A stretch of 7,768 nt of DNA from Actinomycetales bacterium (GCA_012513625.1 JAAZBW010000291.1:1-7768), one strand, 5' to 3'; positions 1-6,335 are shown, numbered from the stretch's first letter. The notes: generated by a model not told the origin, from the letters alone. A program made the numbers and translations.

Positions 1-93
1 CCCGAGGGCCAGCACCGAGGCGGCGCCCATAGCCACCATGGCGTGCGTGAGGCGGTTCCGCCGCCGCGAAGTTCTTGGTCGTACGTTGAGCAT
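1..93 (-). CDS. N-terminal fragment of a secreted or membrane protein (signal peptide visible)
   Basis: Reading leftward from an ATG at 93-91, the frame stays open to the left edge for 31 codons: an Arg-rich N-terminal region (residues 5-14, RPRTSRRRNR), then a hydrophobic Ala/Val/Met/Leu-rich run from about residue 18. That is the n-region and h-region of a Sec signal peptide or signal anchor; the two Arg-rich patches lack a clear twin-arginine motif. A Shine-Dalgarno AGGGGAG lies at 104-110, ten bases before the ATG, which supports this start. The mature protein is outside the window, so no function can be assigned. It is transcribed in the same direction as the regulator at 382-1098 but lies almost 290 bp beyond its stop, so it probably has its own promoter in that gap. 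The opposite-strand frame at 38-220 has no coding features and was not preferred. Confidence 0.72.
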   Translation of the reverse strand, partial: MLNVRPRTSRRRNRLTHAMVAMGAASVLALG

Positions 94-103
94 TTTGAAC
101 AAG

Positions 104-110
104 CTCCCCT
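104..110 (-). promoter_or_regulatory. Ribosome binding site of the left-edge secreted protein
   Basis: On the minus strand this is AGGGGAG, a strong match to the anti-Shine-Dalgarno complement. It ends ten bases before the ATG at 93-91 and decides the start of an otherwise very short visible reading frame. Confidence 0.6.
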
Positions 111-281
111 GGTTCGCTCTTCTTGTTTCTCCCCGCCCCCGCAGCGCGTGTGAGGCACGCGTTCGGGAGGCATGTGCCGGGCAGCCTAGCCCAGTGCTGT
201 TAAGTAACTTACACGGATGATGAGCAGGTTGAAAGTCTGTTGAACGAACTTTTGGCTGGCAGTCTTATTTTTGAGGAGTCA

Positions 282-317
282 AGGACCAACGTCCCAGCTC
301 AGGGGGTCAAAAGTCCC
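282..317. promoter_or_regulatory. Two imperfect GGGAC-N4-GTCCC palindromes, 22 bp centre to centre
   Basis: Site 1 (282-295) reads AGGAC-CAAC-GTCCC on the plus strand and site 2 (304-317) reads GGGTC-AAAA-GTCCC. Each matches 9 of 10 half-site bases of a GGGAC-N4-GTCCC palindrome. Their centres are 22 bp apart, about two helical turns, as for cooperative binding on one DNA face. The shape resembles the published DosR/DevR-type box (core GGGACTWWAGTCCC), bound by NarL-family response regulators in actinobacteria: on the minus strand site 2 matches 12 and site 1 matches 11 of those 14 positions. They lie 190-225 bp upstream of the left-edge secreted gene, the only gene they could serve as upstream elements. 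That they act as operators is inference; no regulator gene is in the window. Confidence 0.35.
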
Positions 318-381
318 AGGTCCCGCCCGCGCTTATGCCGGAGACGCGTCCACCCCTCGGACACTCACCCCGCCGAGACCG

Positions 382-1098
382 CTACTCCGCCGCGGGCAGC
401 GGGAACGCGTCGAAGTACACGCGCACCCGCCGCGACTCTTCCGCAGTACCCGGATCCGCGACCGCGCCATCCCCCGAACTCGAAGCCGGACCCAACCCCG
501 CAGCCCCCTCCACGCCCCGCCGCTCCTTCGCCCGCTCCGTGTGCTCGTGCACCAGCCGCATCACCGCATCCCGCAGCGCATCGAGCTCGGGGGCCGTCAT
601 CGTGGCCGTCGTCCGCGAGTTCGTGGAGGCATCCACCCAGGCCTTCTCCGCCTCGCCCGCCGACTCCGCCGCGCTCGCGCGCCGCAACCACTCCGAAAGC
701 TCAGCCGAGCGACGCTCCTGCTGCACCCGCAACATCAGGTCGACCGCGGGCCGCAGCCCGTCGTCGTCGCTCATCAACGCCGCGCGCACACTGAACCCGA
801 CCGCCCGCCACCACCGCTCCCGGCCCCGCCCCCGCCCGGCGTCCTCCTCCACGAACCCGTGCCGCGCGAGCTGCCGCAGGTGGTAACTCGTCTGCCCCGT
901 ACTTTCTCCCGTGTGCCGCGCGAGCATCGTGGCCGTGGCCGGCCCGTGCGTGCCCAGCCACTCGTACATCTCCATCCGCAGCGGGTGCGCGAATGCCTTC
1001 ATCGCCGTCGCGTCGATCTCGCGTGCCGTATAGGACTCCGACGACGACGCCCGGCTTTCCGCACCGTCAGTTGGGGGTGGGGTCTTGCGCTCCGTCAT
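382..1098 (-). CDS. ArsR-like winged helix-turn-helix transcriptional regulator
   Basis: A 238-residue DNA-binding regulator. Residues 1-25 are a polar, probably disordered tail. Residues about 28-100 form the winged HTH: an ArsR-type first helix with AHPLRMEMYEWL (37-48), a helix-turn-helix with the recognition helix around 66-80 (STGQTSYHLRQLARH), then GFVEE (81-85) and a basic wing (89-98, rich in Arg/Gly/Trp). Residues 101-190 look helical and charged and probably form the dimerisation or sensing part. The last 45 residues are low-complexity Ala/Gly/Ser. The protein is about twice the length of minimal ArsR metal sensors and has no Cys, so metal sensing through a cysteine site is unlikely. 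The ATG at 1098 follows an AAAGG 11 bases upstream. It is divergent from the MFS transporter across a 67-bp gap, the usual arrangement for a local repressor of an efflux gene. The ligand is unknown. Confidence 0.88.
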   Translation of the reverse strand: MTERKTPPPTDGAESRASSSESYTAREIDATAMKAFAHPLRMEMYEWLGTHGPATATMLARHTGESTGQTSYHLRQLARHGFVEEDAGRGRGRERWWRAVGFSVRAALMSDDDGLRPAVDLMLRVQQERRSAELSEWLRRASAAESAGEAEKAWVDASTNSRTTATMTAPELDALRDAVMRLVHEHTERAKERRGVEGAAGLGPASSSGDGAVADPGTAEESRRVRVYFDAFPLPAAE

Positions 1099-1165
1099 GT
1101 GCAGAGATACCTTTGCAGAGAACTGTTTGCATAGCTTCTTCTGCTCATCCTATCGAGGTTCGACC
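1099..1165. promoter_or_regulatory. Divergent promoter/operator region between regulator and transporter
   Basis: Both genes must be transcribed from or near this 67-bp gap. It contains TGCA three times at exact 14-base spacing (1100, 1114, 1128). The first two copies extend to TGCAGAGA (1100-1107, 1114-1121), and TTTGCA occurs at 1112 and 1126. Such phased repeats are candidate operator half-sites for the adjacent winged-helix regulator. I see no strong -35/-10 pair on either strand. The plus-strand GAGG at 1155-1158, seven bases before ATG 1166, is the transporter's ribosome binding site. Confidence 0.4.
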
Positions 1166-2513
1166 ATGGACACCACAACCACCACCGGCACCACGGAGGC
1201 CCCCGCAACTGGGACTCACGCGAAGCCGATCCCGCTCGGCCGGCCGTTCCATGTTCACCTCGCCTCGGTGGCGATCGCGAACCTGGCGGACGGGCTCGTG
1301 CTGGTGGGCGCACCCCTTGTTGCGGTGGGCCTCACCCGCTCCCCCGGCGAGATCTCCCTGCTCAACGCGGTGTTCTGGCTGCCGTGGCTGCTGCTCGGGA
1401 TCGTGGCGGGGCTGGTGGTGGACCGGTCGGATCGGCGCAATCTCCGCATCGCCGGAATTGCGGTTCGAGCTGTGCTCCTGCTCGGCCTCGCGTGGGCCGC
1501 GTTCGCGGACGCGCTCACCATGCCGCTCCTCATCGGCGCCACCGCCGCCTACGGAGTGACGGCCGTTTTCGTGGACCTTGCCGGCTCCGCCATGGTGCCG
1601 CAGGTGGCGCCGCGCGCCCGGCTCTCCGCCGCGAACGGCCGGGTGATGGGCGCCGAGACGGTGATGAACAACTTCGTGGGCGGGCCCATCGCGGGTGCCC
1701 TCCTCGTACTGGGCAGCGGCTGGATCCTCGGCGCGGGGGCGGTGCTCTGCGTGGTGTTCGTGCTCGTACTCCTCGCCGGGCTGCGGGGCAGCTACCGGCC
1801 CGATGCCGCCCTGCGGCCGGGGGCGGCCACGGCGGGGGTCTCCGCCGTCGTCGGAAATCATGAACCGGCTACGGAGGGGGCGCGCGGACACCTCGCCCGC
1901 ATCCGCGAGGGCCTCGCCTTTCTGTTCACCCACCCAGTGATCCGGCCGCTCGTGATCGGGGCGAGCCTCATGAACATGGCGAGCACCGCCTACTTCTCGA
2001 TCTTCGTGCTGTGGGTGGTGGGCGAGGACTCCGCGGTGGGGCTGCGCGCCGAGGCGTTCGGACTCCTCCTCGCGGTACTCGCGGTGGGCGCGGTCCTCGG
2101 CTCGGTGTGCGCGGAACCACTGCAGCGCTGGATCGAGGAGGTGCCGCTGCTGTTCGTGGTCTGGACCATCCAGTGCCTGCTGCTCGTGGTGCCGGTCCTG
2201 GTGCCCACGGTACCGGCGATCGCAGCGACCCTGTTCGTGATGGGCTTTTCCAACATGATCGGCAACGTGGTGAGCCAGACGGTCAGGCAGCGGCTCATCC
2301 CCATGGATGCTCGGCCGGGTGGGCGGCGCCGGGGCGACGCTCGGCTACGGGCTGATGCCTGTGGGGGCGCTGCTCGGGGGTGTGGTGGGTGAAGTATTTG
2401 GGCTGCCCACGGTGTTCATCGGGGCAGCGGTGGTGAGCCTGGCGGCCGTGGCGTACCCGGCGCTCACGGTGAGGCAGCGGATGGTGCGGGAGCGGGAGAT
2501 CGCCGTCGGGTGA
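1166..2513 (+). pseudogene. MFS efflux-type transporter, frameshifted near its C-terminus
   Basis: The start is ATG 1166, because GAGG sits seven bases upstream; the longer frame from 1085 would run over the divergent promoter and begins with non-membrane sequence. After a Thr-rich tail (residues 1-24) come the helices of a 12-helix Major Facilitator: GLVVDRSDRR (82-91) is the conserved loop 2-3 motif, and VPQVAPRARLSAAN (144-157) with NNFVGGPIAG (168-177) resembles drug or siderophore exporters of the MFS_3/EntS type. In this frame the protein degenerates after residue 381 into Arg/Ala/Gly-rich sequence and stops at 2392. The expected continuation, MLGRVGGAGATLGYG then PVGALLGGVVGEVFGLP and a final helix, lies in another frame from 2307 to the stop at 2511-2513. 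The two pieces together give about 449 residues, a normal family length. A net loss of two bases or gain of one near 2303-2312 explains this. It is either a real inactivating mutation or a sequencing error. The likely role is substrate/proton antiport under the divergent regulator; the substrate cannot be predicted. Confidence 0.85.
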
Positions 2514-2529
2514 TGGATGCCCGGGAATA

Positions 2530-2579
2530 GAGAAGGGTGTGGCGGGGAGCCTTTCGACTCCCCGCCACACCCTGTTCTC
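2530..2579. terminator. Strong bidirectional hairpin terminator between convergent genes
   Basis: A perfect 15-bp GC-rich stem, GGGTGTGGCGGGGAG (2535-2549) with its complement at 2558-2572, encloses an 8-base loop. GAGAA (2530-2534) can also pair with TTCTC (2575-2579) across a two-base bulge. It lies 17 bp after the transporter stop and about 30 bp after the surface-protein stop on the other strand, so it can serve both. The minus-strand exit is fairly U-rich (TTCTCTATTC); the plus-strand exit is less so. Confidence 0.88.
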
Positions 2580-2609
2580 AGGATCTACTCCCGAGCTGTG
2601 TACTGCGGG

Positions 2610-5600
2610 TTACGCGCGGTTGCGACGCACCGTCTGCAGTCCGAGCCCGCCCGCGATCAGAGCCAGTGCGGCACCCGCAAGGGCGAGCAGCGTCTGGGCG
2701 CTGGAGCCCGTGGCCGGGAGTTCAGGCTTCTCCGCCACGTTCACAATGCTGCCCGCGGAGTGCGCCTTCTCGGCGTTGTCCTCGTCGATCGTGAACTTGA
2801 CCGGGGTCGCGTTGAGCACGTAGCCCTTGGGGGCCACCTTCTCCACGAGGGTGTAGTCACCCAGCGGGAGCTCCTCGATGAGGAACTTGCCCGCGGCGGG
2901 ATCCTTGTCCGCACCGGTGCAGGCTGCGGCGTCCGTGGCCACGCAGTCGGTGACCTCCACGCCCTTCGCGTACGCGCCCGGTCCCGTGAGGGTCCAGACG
3001 GAGCCCGCGAGCTGCTTGCCCTGCTGGTCCACCTTGGTCCAGGTGGCCGAGCCGGTCTCGGGCTCCGGCTGCGGCTCCGGGGTCACCGGCTTCTCGTCGA
3101 CGACGAAGGACTGCGCCTTGTCCTCGATGTCCGCGTGCTCCGCGACCTTCTCGCCGTCCAGGTACAGGTACTCGAAGACCACCAGCTTCTTGCCGGCATA
3201 CTTCTCCGCCTGCGCCGCCGTGATGGTGAAGGTGACCTCGGTGGTGCCATCCGCCTTGTCCGCCGTGAACGTTGCCTCCGACTCGATACCAGTGGACTCA
3301 CCGGTGCTCGCGTCGAAGAGGACACCCGTCAGGATGTACTCCGTGCCCGGGGTGAGGTTCTCGTAGGCGACGGTGTCGATCACGGTGCCGCCCTCGAGGG
3401 ACAGGATGTTGTCATCCGAGCCCTCAACCTTGGCGGTGGTGCCGATCTTCGGTGCCGGGCCCGGCTCCGGGGTCACCGGCTTCTCCTCGACAACGAAGGA
3501 CTGGGCCTCATCGGTCGGATCGGTGTGGTCAGCGGCCAGCTCGCCTTCCAGGTACAGGTACTCGTAAACCACCAGGTCCTGACCGGCGTAGGCGGCGACA
3601 TCGTCAGCCGAGATCGTGAAGGTGACGAACGCGTAGCCGTTCGCTTCCTTCGCCAGGAACTTTGCGTACGCCGTGATACCCGTGGTCTCGCCAGCGGGCG
3701 CGGTACGAACCTCACCCTTCAGCGTGTACGTGGTGCCGGGAGTCAGGTTCTCGAACTTGACGGTATCGATCACCTCGCCACCAGTCAGCGGCAGCACCTT
3801 CGCGTCCGAACCCGTCACCGACACCGTGGTGCCAATCGACGGCTCTGGCTGCGGCTCCGGCTTCTCGTCAACGACGAAGGACTGGGCGTCATCCTTAAGG
3901 TCGGCGTGATTCGCCACCTCGATCTCACCCAGCGTCAGGTACTCAAAGACCACCAGCTTCTTGCCGGCGTACTTGTCGGCCTGCTCGGCAGTGATCGTGA
4001 ACGTCACCTCGGTGGCGCCGTTTGCCTCGGTCGGCGTGAACGGAGTCTTCTCGGACGTAATGCCGGTGGAGTCACCGGACTCCGCGTCGTAGATGACACC
4101 CGTCAGGGTGTACTTGATGCCCGGGGTGAGGTTCTTGTAAGCGACGGTGTCGACGATCGTGCCGCCCTCGAGGGAGAGGATGTTGTCATTCGAGCCCTCG
4201 ACCTTGGCGGTGGTGCCGATGGACGGCTTGAGCTTCTCAACTGTGAAGGTCTGCGCCGGGTCCTTCGGATCGGCGTGCTCAGTCACCTTCTTGTCACCGT
4301 CGAACAGGTACTCGAAGACCACCAGGTCCTTACCCGCATAGTCGGCGACCTGCTCAGCCGAGATATCAAACGTCACCGTGGTGGTGCCGTTTGCCTCGAC
4401 CGGGGTGAACGTCGCCGACCCCTTGATACCCGTCGCAGACACATCATCACCGGTGATGAGCATGAGCTCACCATCCAGGGTGTACTCGGTGCCCACAGTC
4501 AGGTCCTTGTACGCAACCGTGTCGATGACCTTGCCACCAGTCAGCGGCAGCACCTTGTTTGCCTTGCCATCAACCGCAACCGTCGTCCCGATCTTCGGAT
4601 CGAGAACAGGCTCAGGCTTCTCCTCAACCGTGAAGGTCTGGGACTCCGACTTCGGATCCGCGTGCTCAGCCACCTTGGTGCCGTCAGCCAGCTCCAGGTA
4701 CTCGAAGACCACCAGGGTCTTGCCCGCAAACTCCGTCGCCTGCTCCTCGGTCAGGGTGAAGACAACGTCAACCTCACCATCCACAGTCTCAGCCTTGAAC
4801 GCCTTGAACGCCTTGGACGCGGTGATCCCGGTCAGAACCTTGTCCGTCGCGTTGTACAGCACACCCTTGAGTACGTAATCCGTACCCACAGTCAGGTTCT
4901 CGAAAGCAACCGTGTCAACCACAGTGCCACCCTCGATCGAGAGGACGTTGTCATCCGAACCGTCAACCTTCGCAGTTGTCCCGATCTTCGGGTCCTTCGG
5001 CTCCGGCTCCGGGTCCGGGTCGGCGGTCGTGACACACGGAAGAATTCCCGCGAAGTTGATCTGGTGGATCTCATGAATCTGACCAGGCCACTGTGCGATT
5101 TCGAAGAACTCAGTGTTCTTCCCGATGATCTGAGTGTTGATCGAAGCGTTCATGTTGAAGGTCAGATCTGCGTTGGGAGCGTAGACCGCCCCTCCGTAGA
5201 ACTTCTCAAAGGTCACCGCCCCGGTGACCTCGGAGAGGTCCCATAGGACAAACGCCGTCAGCTTGGAGTCTCCATCAAGGAACTGCATGGGGTCCTCGAT
5301 CGAGATGCCATCCGTTTTGGCGACCTTGATGACGATCGGTGAGTCGGCCGCGTGGCCTGCCGGTCGGTAGTTGGCCCAGAGGGTCTGGCCCGCGATATCC
5401 GCGTAGTCGAAGTAGTTGACTACTCCCGATTTGAAGCCGATGTCGTTGTCGTACTTCAGCTTGTTTGCGTCCGCGTACATTCCGGCTAGGCACTTGTTGG
5501 TGGCGTCCACCTTGGCGTCGAGACCGGAGAAGTAGCTGGGCACCGCGTTCTTGGCCGTGATGTCGGCAAGCGAACCGTTCTGGAGGTTGTTCACCGCGAG

Positions 5601-6059
5601 AGTGCTGGAGCCGACCTGAACCTTCGCTGGGCTCGTCTGCACCAGGTCCAAGTTGGATACGTCCGAGAACTTGACGAAGTGATCCGTGATGTCCATGTGG
5701 CTGGAGTCATCAGACTTGTCTGTGAACTTCCCGGCGAGGAGTCGTGTCTCAGTCCCGTCGATAAGCGGGACAGCCTCAGAGAACATCTTTCCGCTGCCCG
5801 TCGCGGGATGTGTGTTCGAGAACTCTCCAAACGCCGCGAAGGTCGACTGGTTGTGACCGTTGCGTAGAACCAGGTCGCCCCGCGCCAGCACACCGAAGGT
5901 AGCGGTCTGGCCATCCGGGGCATTGGCAACGAACGGATTGAACGTCTTCCCCGCGTCGGCAGCCGCTGGCGCCGAGGAGGGGACCACGGCTCCCATCGCC
6001 AGCAGAGCGGTACCACCCGCCACCGCCAGGGCGCCCTTGAGACGGCCGCGCCACCTCAT
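2610..6059 (-). CDS. LPATG-anchored surface protein: choice-of-anchor A, five VaFE ester-bond repeats, SpaA-like domain
   Basis: An 1149-residue cell-wall-anchored protein. Residues 1-36 are a signal peptide (basic start MRWRGRLK, hydrophobic core, likely Ala-type cleavage near 34-36). Residues about 37-345 match the choice-of-anchor A fold, ending in the typical GGAVYAPNADLTF (289-301) and a GKNTEFFEIAQ segment, with Cys190 and Cys342 as a possible disulfide. Residues 358-987 are five VaFE repeats joined by Pro/Glu linkers; each keeps IGTT, DTV, an (F/Y)EYL glutamate, a histidine and a final Gln, the residues of self-formed Thr-Gln ester bonds. Residues about 1003-1109 form a SpaA/Cna-B-like domain; Lys1009, Glu1073 and Asn1107 are placed for an isopeptide bond, and Cys1039/Cys1047 lie in its insert. 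LPATG (1114-1118), a membrane helix (1121-1141) and the tail RRNRA complete a sortase signal. The ATG is forced: an in-frame TAA lies two codons upstream. The Shine-Dalgarno is modest (AAGAG, 10 bases upstream). The likely role is a stalk-like adhesin or pilin-type protein; the ligand is unknown and no sortase gene is in the window. Confidence 0.93.
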   Translation of the reverse strand: MRWRGRLKGALAVAGGTALLAMGAVVPSSAPAAADAGKTFNPFVANAPDGQTATFGVLARGDLVLRNGHNQSTFAAFGEFSNTHPATGSGKMFSEAVPLIDGTETRLLAGKFTDKSDDSSHMDITDHFVKFSDVSNLDLVQTSPAKVQVGSSTLAVNNLQNGSLADITAKNAVPSYFSGLDAKVDATNKCLAGMYADANKLKYDNDIGFKSGVVNYFDYADIAGQTLWANYRPAGHAADSPIVIKVAKTDGISIEDPMQFLDGDSKLTAFVLWDLSEVTGAVTFEKFYGGAVYAPNADLTFNMNASINTQIIGKNTEFFEIAQWPGQIHEIHQINFAGILPCVTTADPDPEPEPKDPKIGTTAKVDGSDDNVLSIEGGTVVDTVAFENLTVGTDYVLKGVLYNATDKVLTGITASKAFKAFKAETVDGEVDVVFTLTEEQATEFAGKTLVVFEYLELADGTKVAEHADPKSESQTFTVEEKPEPVLDPKIGTTVAVDGKANKVLPLTGGKVIDTVAYKDLTVGTEYTLDGELMLITGDDVSATGIKGSATFTPVEANGTTTVTFDISAEQVADYAGKDLVVFEYLFDGDKKVTEHADPKDPAQTFTVEKLKPSIGTTAKVEGSNDNILSLEGGTIVDTVAYKNLTPGIKYTLTGVIYDAESGDSTGITSEKTPFTPTEANGATEVTFTITAEQADKYAGKKLVVFEYLTLGEIEVANHADLKDDAQSFVVDEKPEPQPEPSIGTTVSVTGSDAKVLPLTGGEVIDTVKFENLTPGTTYTLKGEVRTAPAGETTGITAYAKFLAKEANGYAFVTFTISADDVAAYAGQDLVVYEYLYLEGELAADHTDPTDEAQSFVVEEKPVTPEPGPAPKIGTTAKVEGSDDNILSLEGGTVIDTVAYENLTPGTEYILTGVLFDASTGESTGIESEATFTADKADGTTEVTFTITAAQAEKYAGKKLVVFEYLYLDGEKVAEHADIEDKAQSFVVDEKPVTPEPQPEPETGSATWTKVDQQGKQLAGSVWTLTGPGAYAKGVEVTDCVATDAAACTGADKDPAAGKFLIEELPLGDYTLVEKVAPKGYVLNATPVKFTIDEDNAEKAHSAGSIVNVAEKPELPATGSSAQTLLALAGAALALIAGGLGLQTVRRNRA
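3099..4988 (-). repeat. Five in-frame VaFE/ester-bond domain repeats, alternating types A-B-A-B-A
   Basis: Repeat positions are R1 4626-4988, R2 4239-4595, R3 3870-4223, R4 3489-3839 and R5 3099-3449, each about 116-121 codons. The ester-bond set in each is: R1 Thr362, Asp382, Glu453, His466, Gln474; R2 Thr493, Asp513, Glu583, His595, Gln603; R3 Thr617, Asp637, Glu706, His718, Gln726; R4 Thr745, Asp765, Glu833, His845, Gln853; R5 Thr875, Asp895, Glu963, His975, Gln983. Thr to Asp is 20 residues and His to Gln is 8 residues in all five. R1, R3 and R5 share LS(I/L)EGGT and AGK(K/T)LVV; R2 and R4 share VLPLTGG and AG(K/Q)DLVV. R3 and R5 are also close in DNA: 73 of 80 bases match between 4141-4220 and 3367-3446. 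Which of the two adjacent Thr residues forms the bond cannot be told from sequence. Confidence 0.9.
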
Positions 6060-6156
6060 CCGACTTTAACTCTTGTTGAACATGGCGTGCGACTCCCCGT
6101 TGACTAGATTCTGTGGACGTGCGCCTGCCAGTACCAGAGGTGGGGGTCGACCACTT

Positions 6157-6202
6157 GGGACTATATACCCAGATCAGGGTTTTATTCCATCGTGTAACTA
6201 TA
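6157..6202 (-). promoter_or_regulatory. Candidate promoter region of the surface-protein gene
   Basis: The 203-bp gap before the surface gene is AT-rich compared with its surroundings. On the minus strand it holds two TATAGT hexamers (complement of ACTATA at 6160-6165 and 6197-6202), each one base from the TATAAT consensus. Neither has a good -35 at 16-18 bases, so the exact promoter is uncertain. The nearer one overlaps GGGACTATATACCC (6157-6170), which matches 8 of 10 half-site bases of the palindromes found at 282-317. A transcript from here would have a leader of roughly 90-140 bases. Confidence 0.3.
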
Positions 6203-6262
6203 CGAATGGTGTACACGCGTCGGTAGGACCCTGCCGGAGGCCGCCTGCAGACTCACATTCGG

Positions 6263-6335
6263 AGCCACCTGTCGGACTCGAACCGACGACCGTCCGCTTA
6301 CAAGGCGAGTGCTCTACGAACTGAGCTAAGGTGGC
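6263..6335 (-). tRNA. tRNA-Thr, anticodon UGU
   Basis: A full cloverleaf reads on the minus strand. The acceptor stem GCCACCT/AGGTGGC pairs perfectly, the D stem is GCTC/GAGC, the anticodon loop CTTGTAA has anticodon TGT at 6302-6300 (decoding ACA), the variable loop has five bases, and the T arm is GTCGG-TTCGAGT-CCGAC. The discriminator base is U and the 3' CCA is not encoded. Two oddities: the D loop reads AGTTCGTA, so the usually invariant G18 appears as C, and the top anticodon-stem pair 27-43 is C-A, followed by a U-G wobble at 28-42. It is probably still a functional tRNA. It lies downstream of, and in the same direction as, the DsbA-like gene. Confidence 0.93.

Larger units (their letters stand above)
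94..381. other. Intergenic region with leader structure and paired palindromes
   Basis: This 288-bp gap separates the stop of the regulator (TAG at 384-382) from the start of the left-edge gene (93). I find no convincing gene in it. It holds a 6-bp hairpin at 145-161 (CGCGTG, 5-base loop, CACGCG), inside flanking GC-rich arms that can extend the pairing in the minus-strand leader. It also holds a perfect 11-bp palindrome TAAGTAACTTA at 201-211, a relatively AT-rich stretch at about 198-280 that could contain the promoter, and two imperfect palindromes at 282-317 that are listed separately. A possible minus-strand -35/-10 pair (TTCAAC, 16 bases, TAAGTT) falls in the AT-rich part but matches consensus poorly. 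No clear terminator follows the regulator gene. Confidence 0.5.

Noticed and set aside
240..1134. Long plus-strand frames opposite the regulator (240-794, 271-1134, 335-886)
   Set aside because: They are Pro/Arg-rich, low-complexity shadows of the minus-strand regulator, whose own frame has a clear winged-helix fold and fitting context.
1085..1165. Upstream extension of the transporter from 1085
   Set aside because: The extra 27 residues have no membrane or family similarity, would overlap the divergent regulator's start, and have no ribosome binding site, whereas ATG 1166 has GAGG at the right distance.
1145..1933. Minus-strand 262-codon frame opposite the transporter
   Set aside because: It is rich in Arg, Gly, His and Glu, has no recognisable domain, and is antisense to clear MFS coding sequence.
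2301..2320. Programmed ribosomal frameshift in the transporter
   Set aside because: There is no slippery heptamer, no obvious stimulator and no known precedent in this family; an indel or sequencing error is simpler.
3099..4988. CRISPR array or noncoding tandem repeat
   Set aside because: The repeats are about 350 bp, in frame and encode a conserved protein domain.
2517..5246. A 909-codon open frame on the plus strand opposite the surface-protein gene
   Set aside because: It is codon-aligned antisense to the real gene. Stops there would need TTA, CTA or TCA codons in the sense gene, which are rare at this GC content, so the frame stays open passively. Its translation is Arg/Leu/Val-rich with no domain, and it starts inside the terminator region.
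6073..6324. A plus-strand frame ending in PVGLEPTTVRLQGECSTN
   Set aside because: This is the well-known false protein produced by translating the antisense strand of a tRNA; it covers the tRNA-Thr at 6263-6335.
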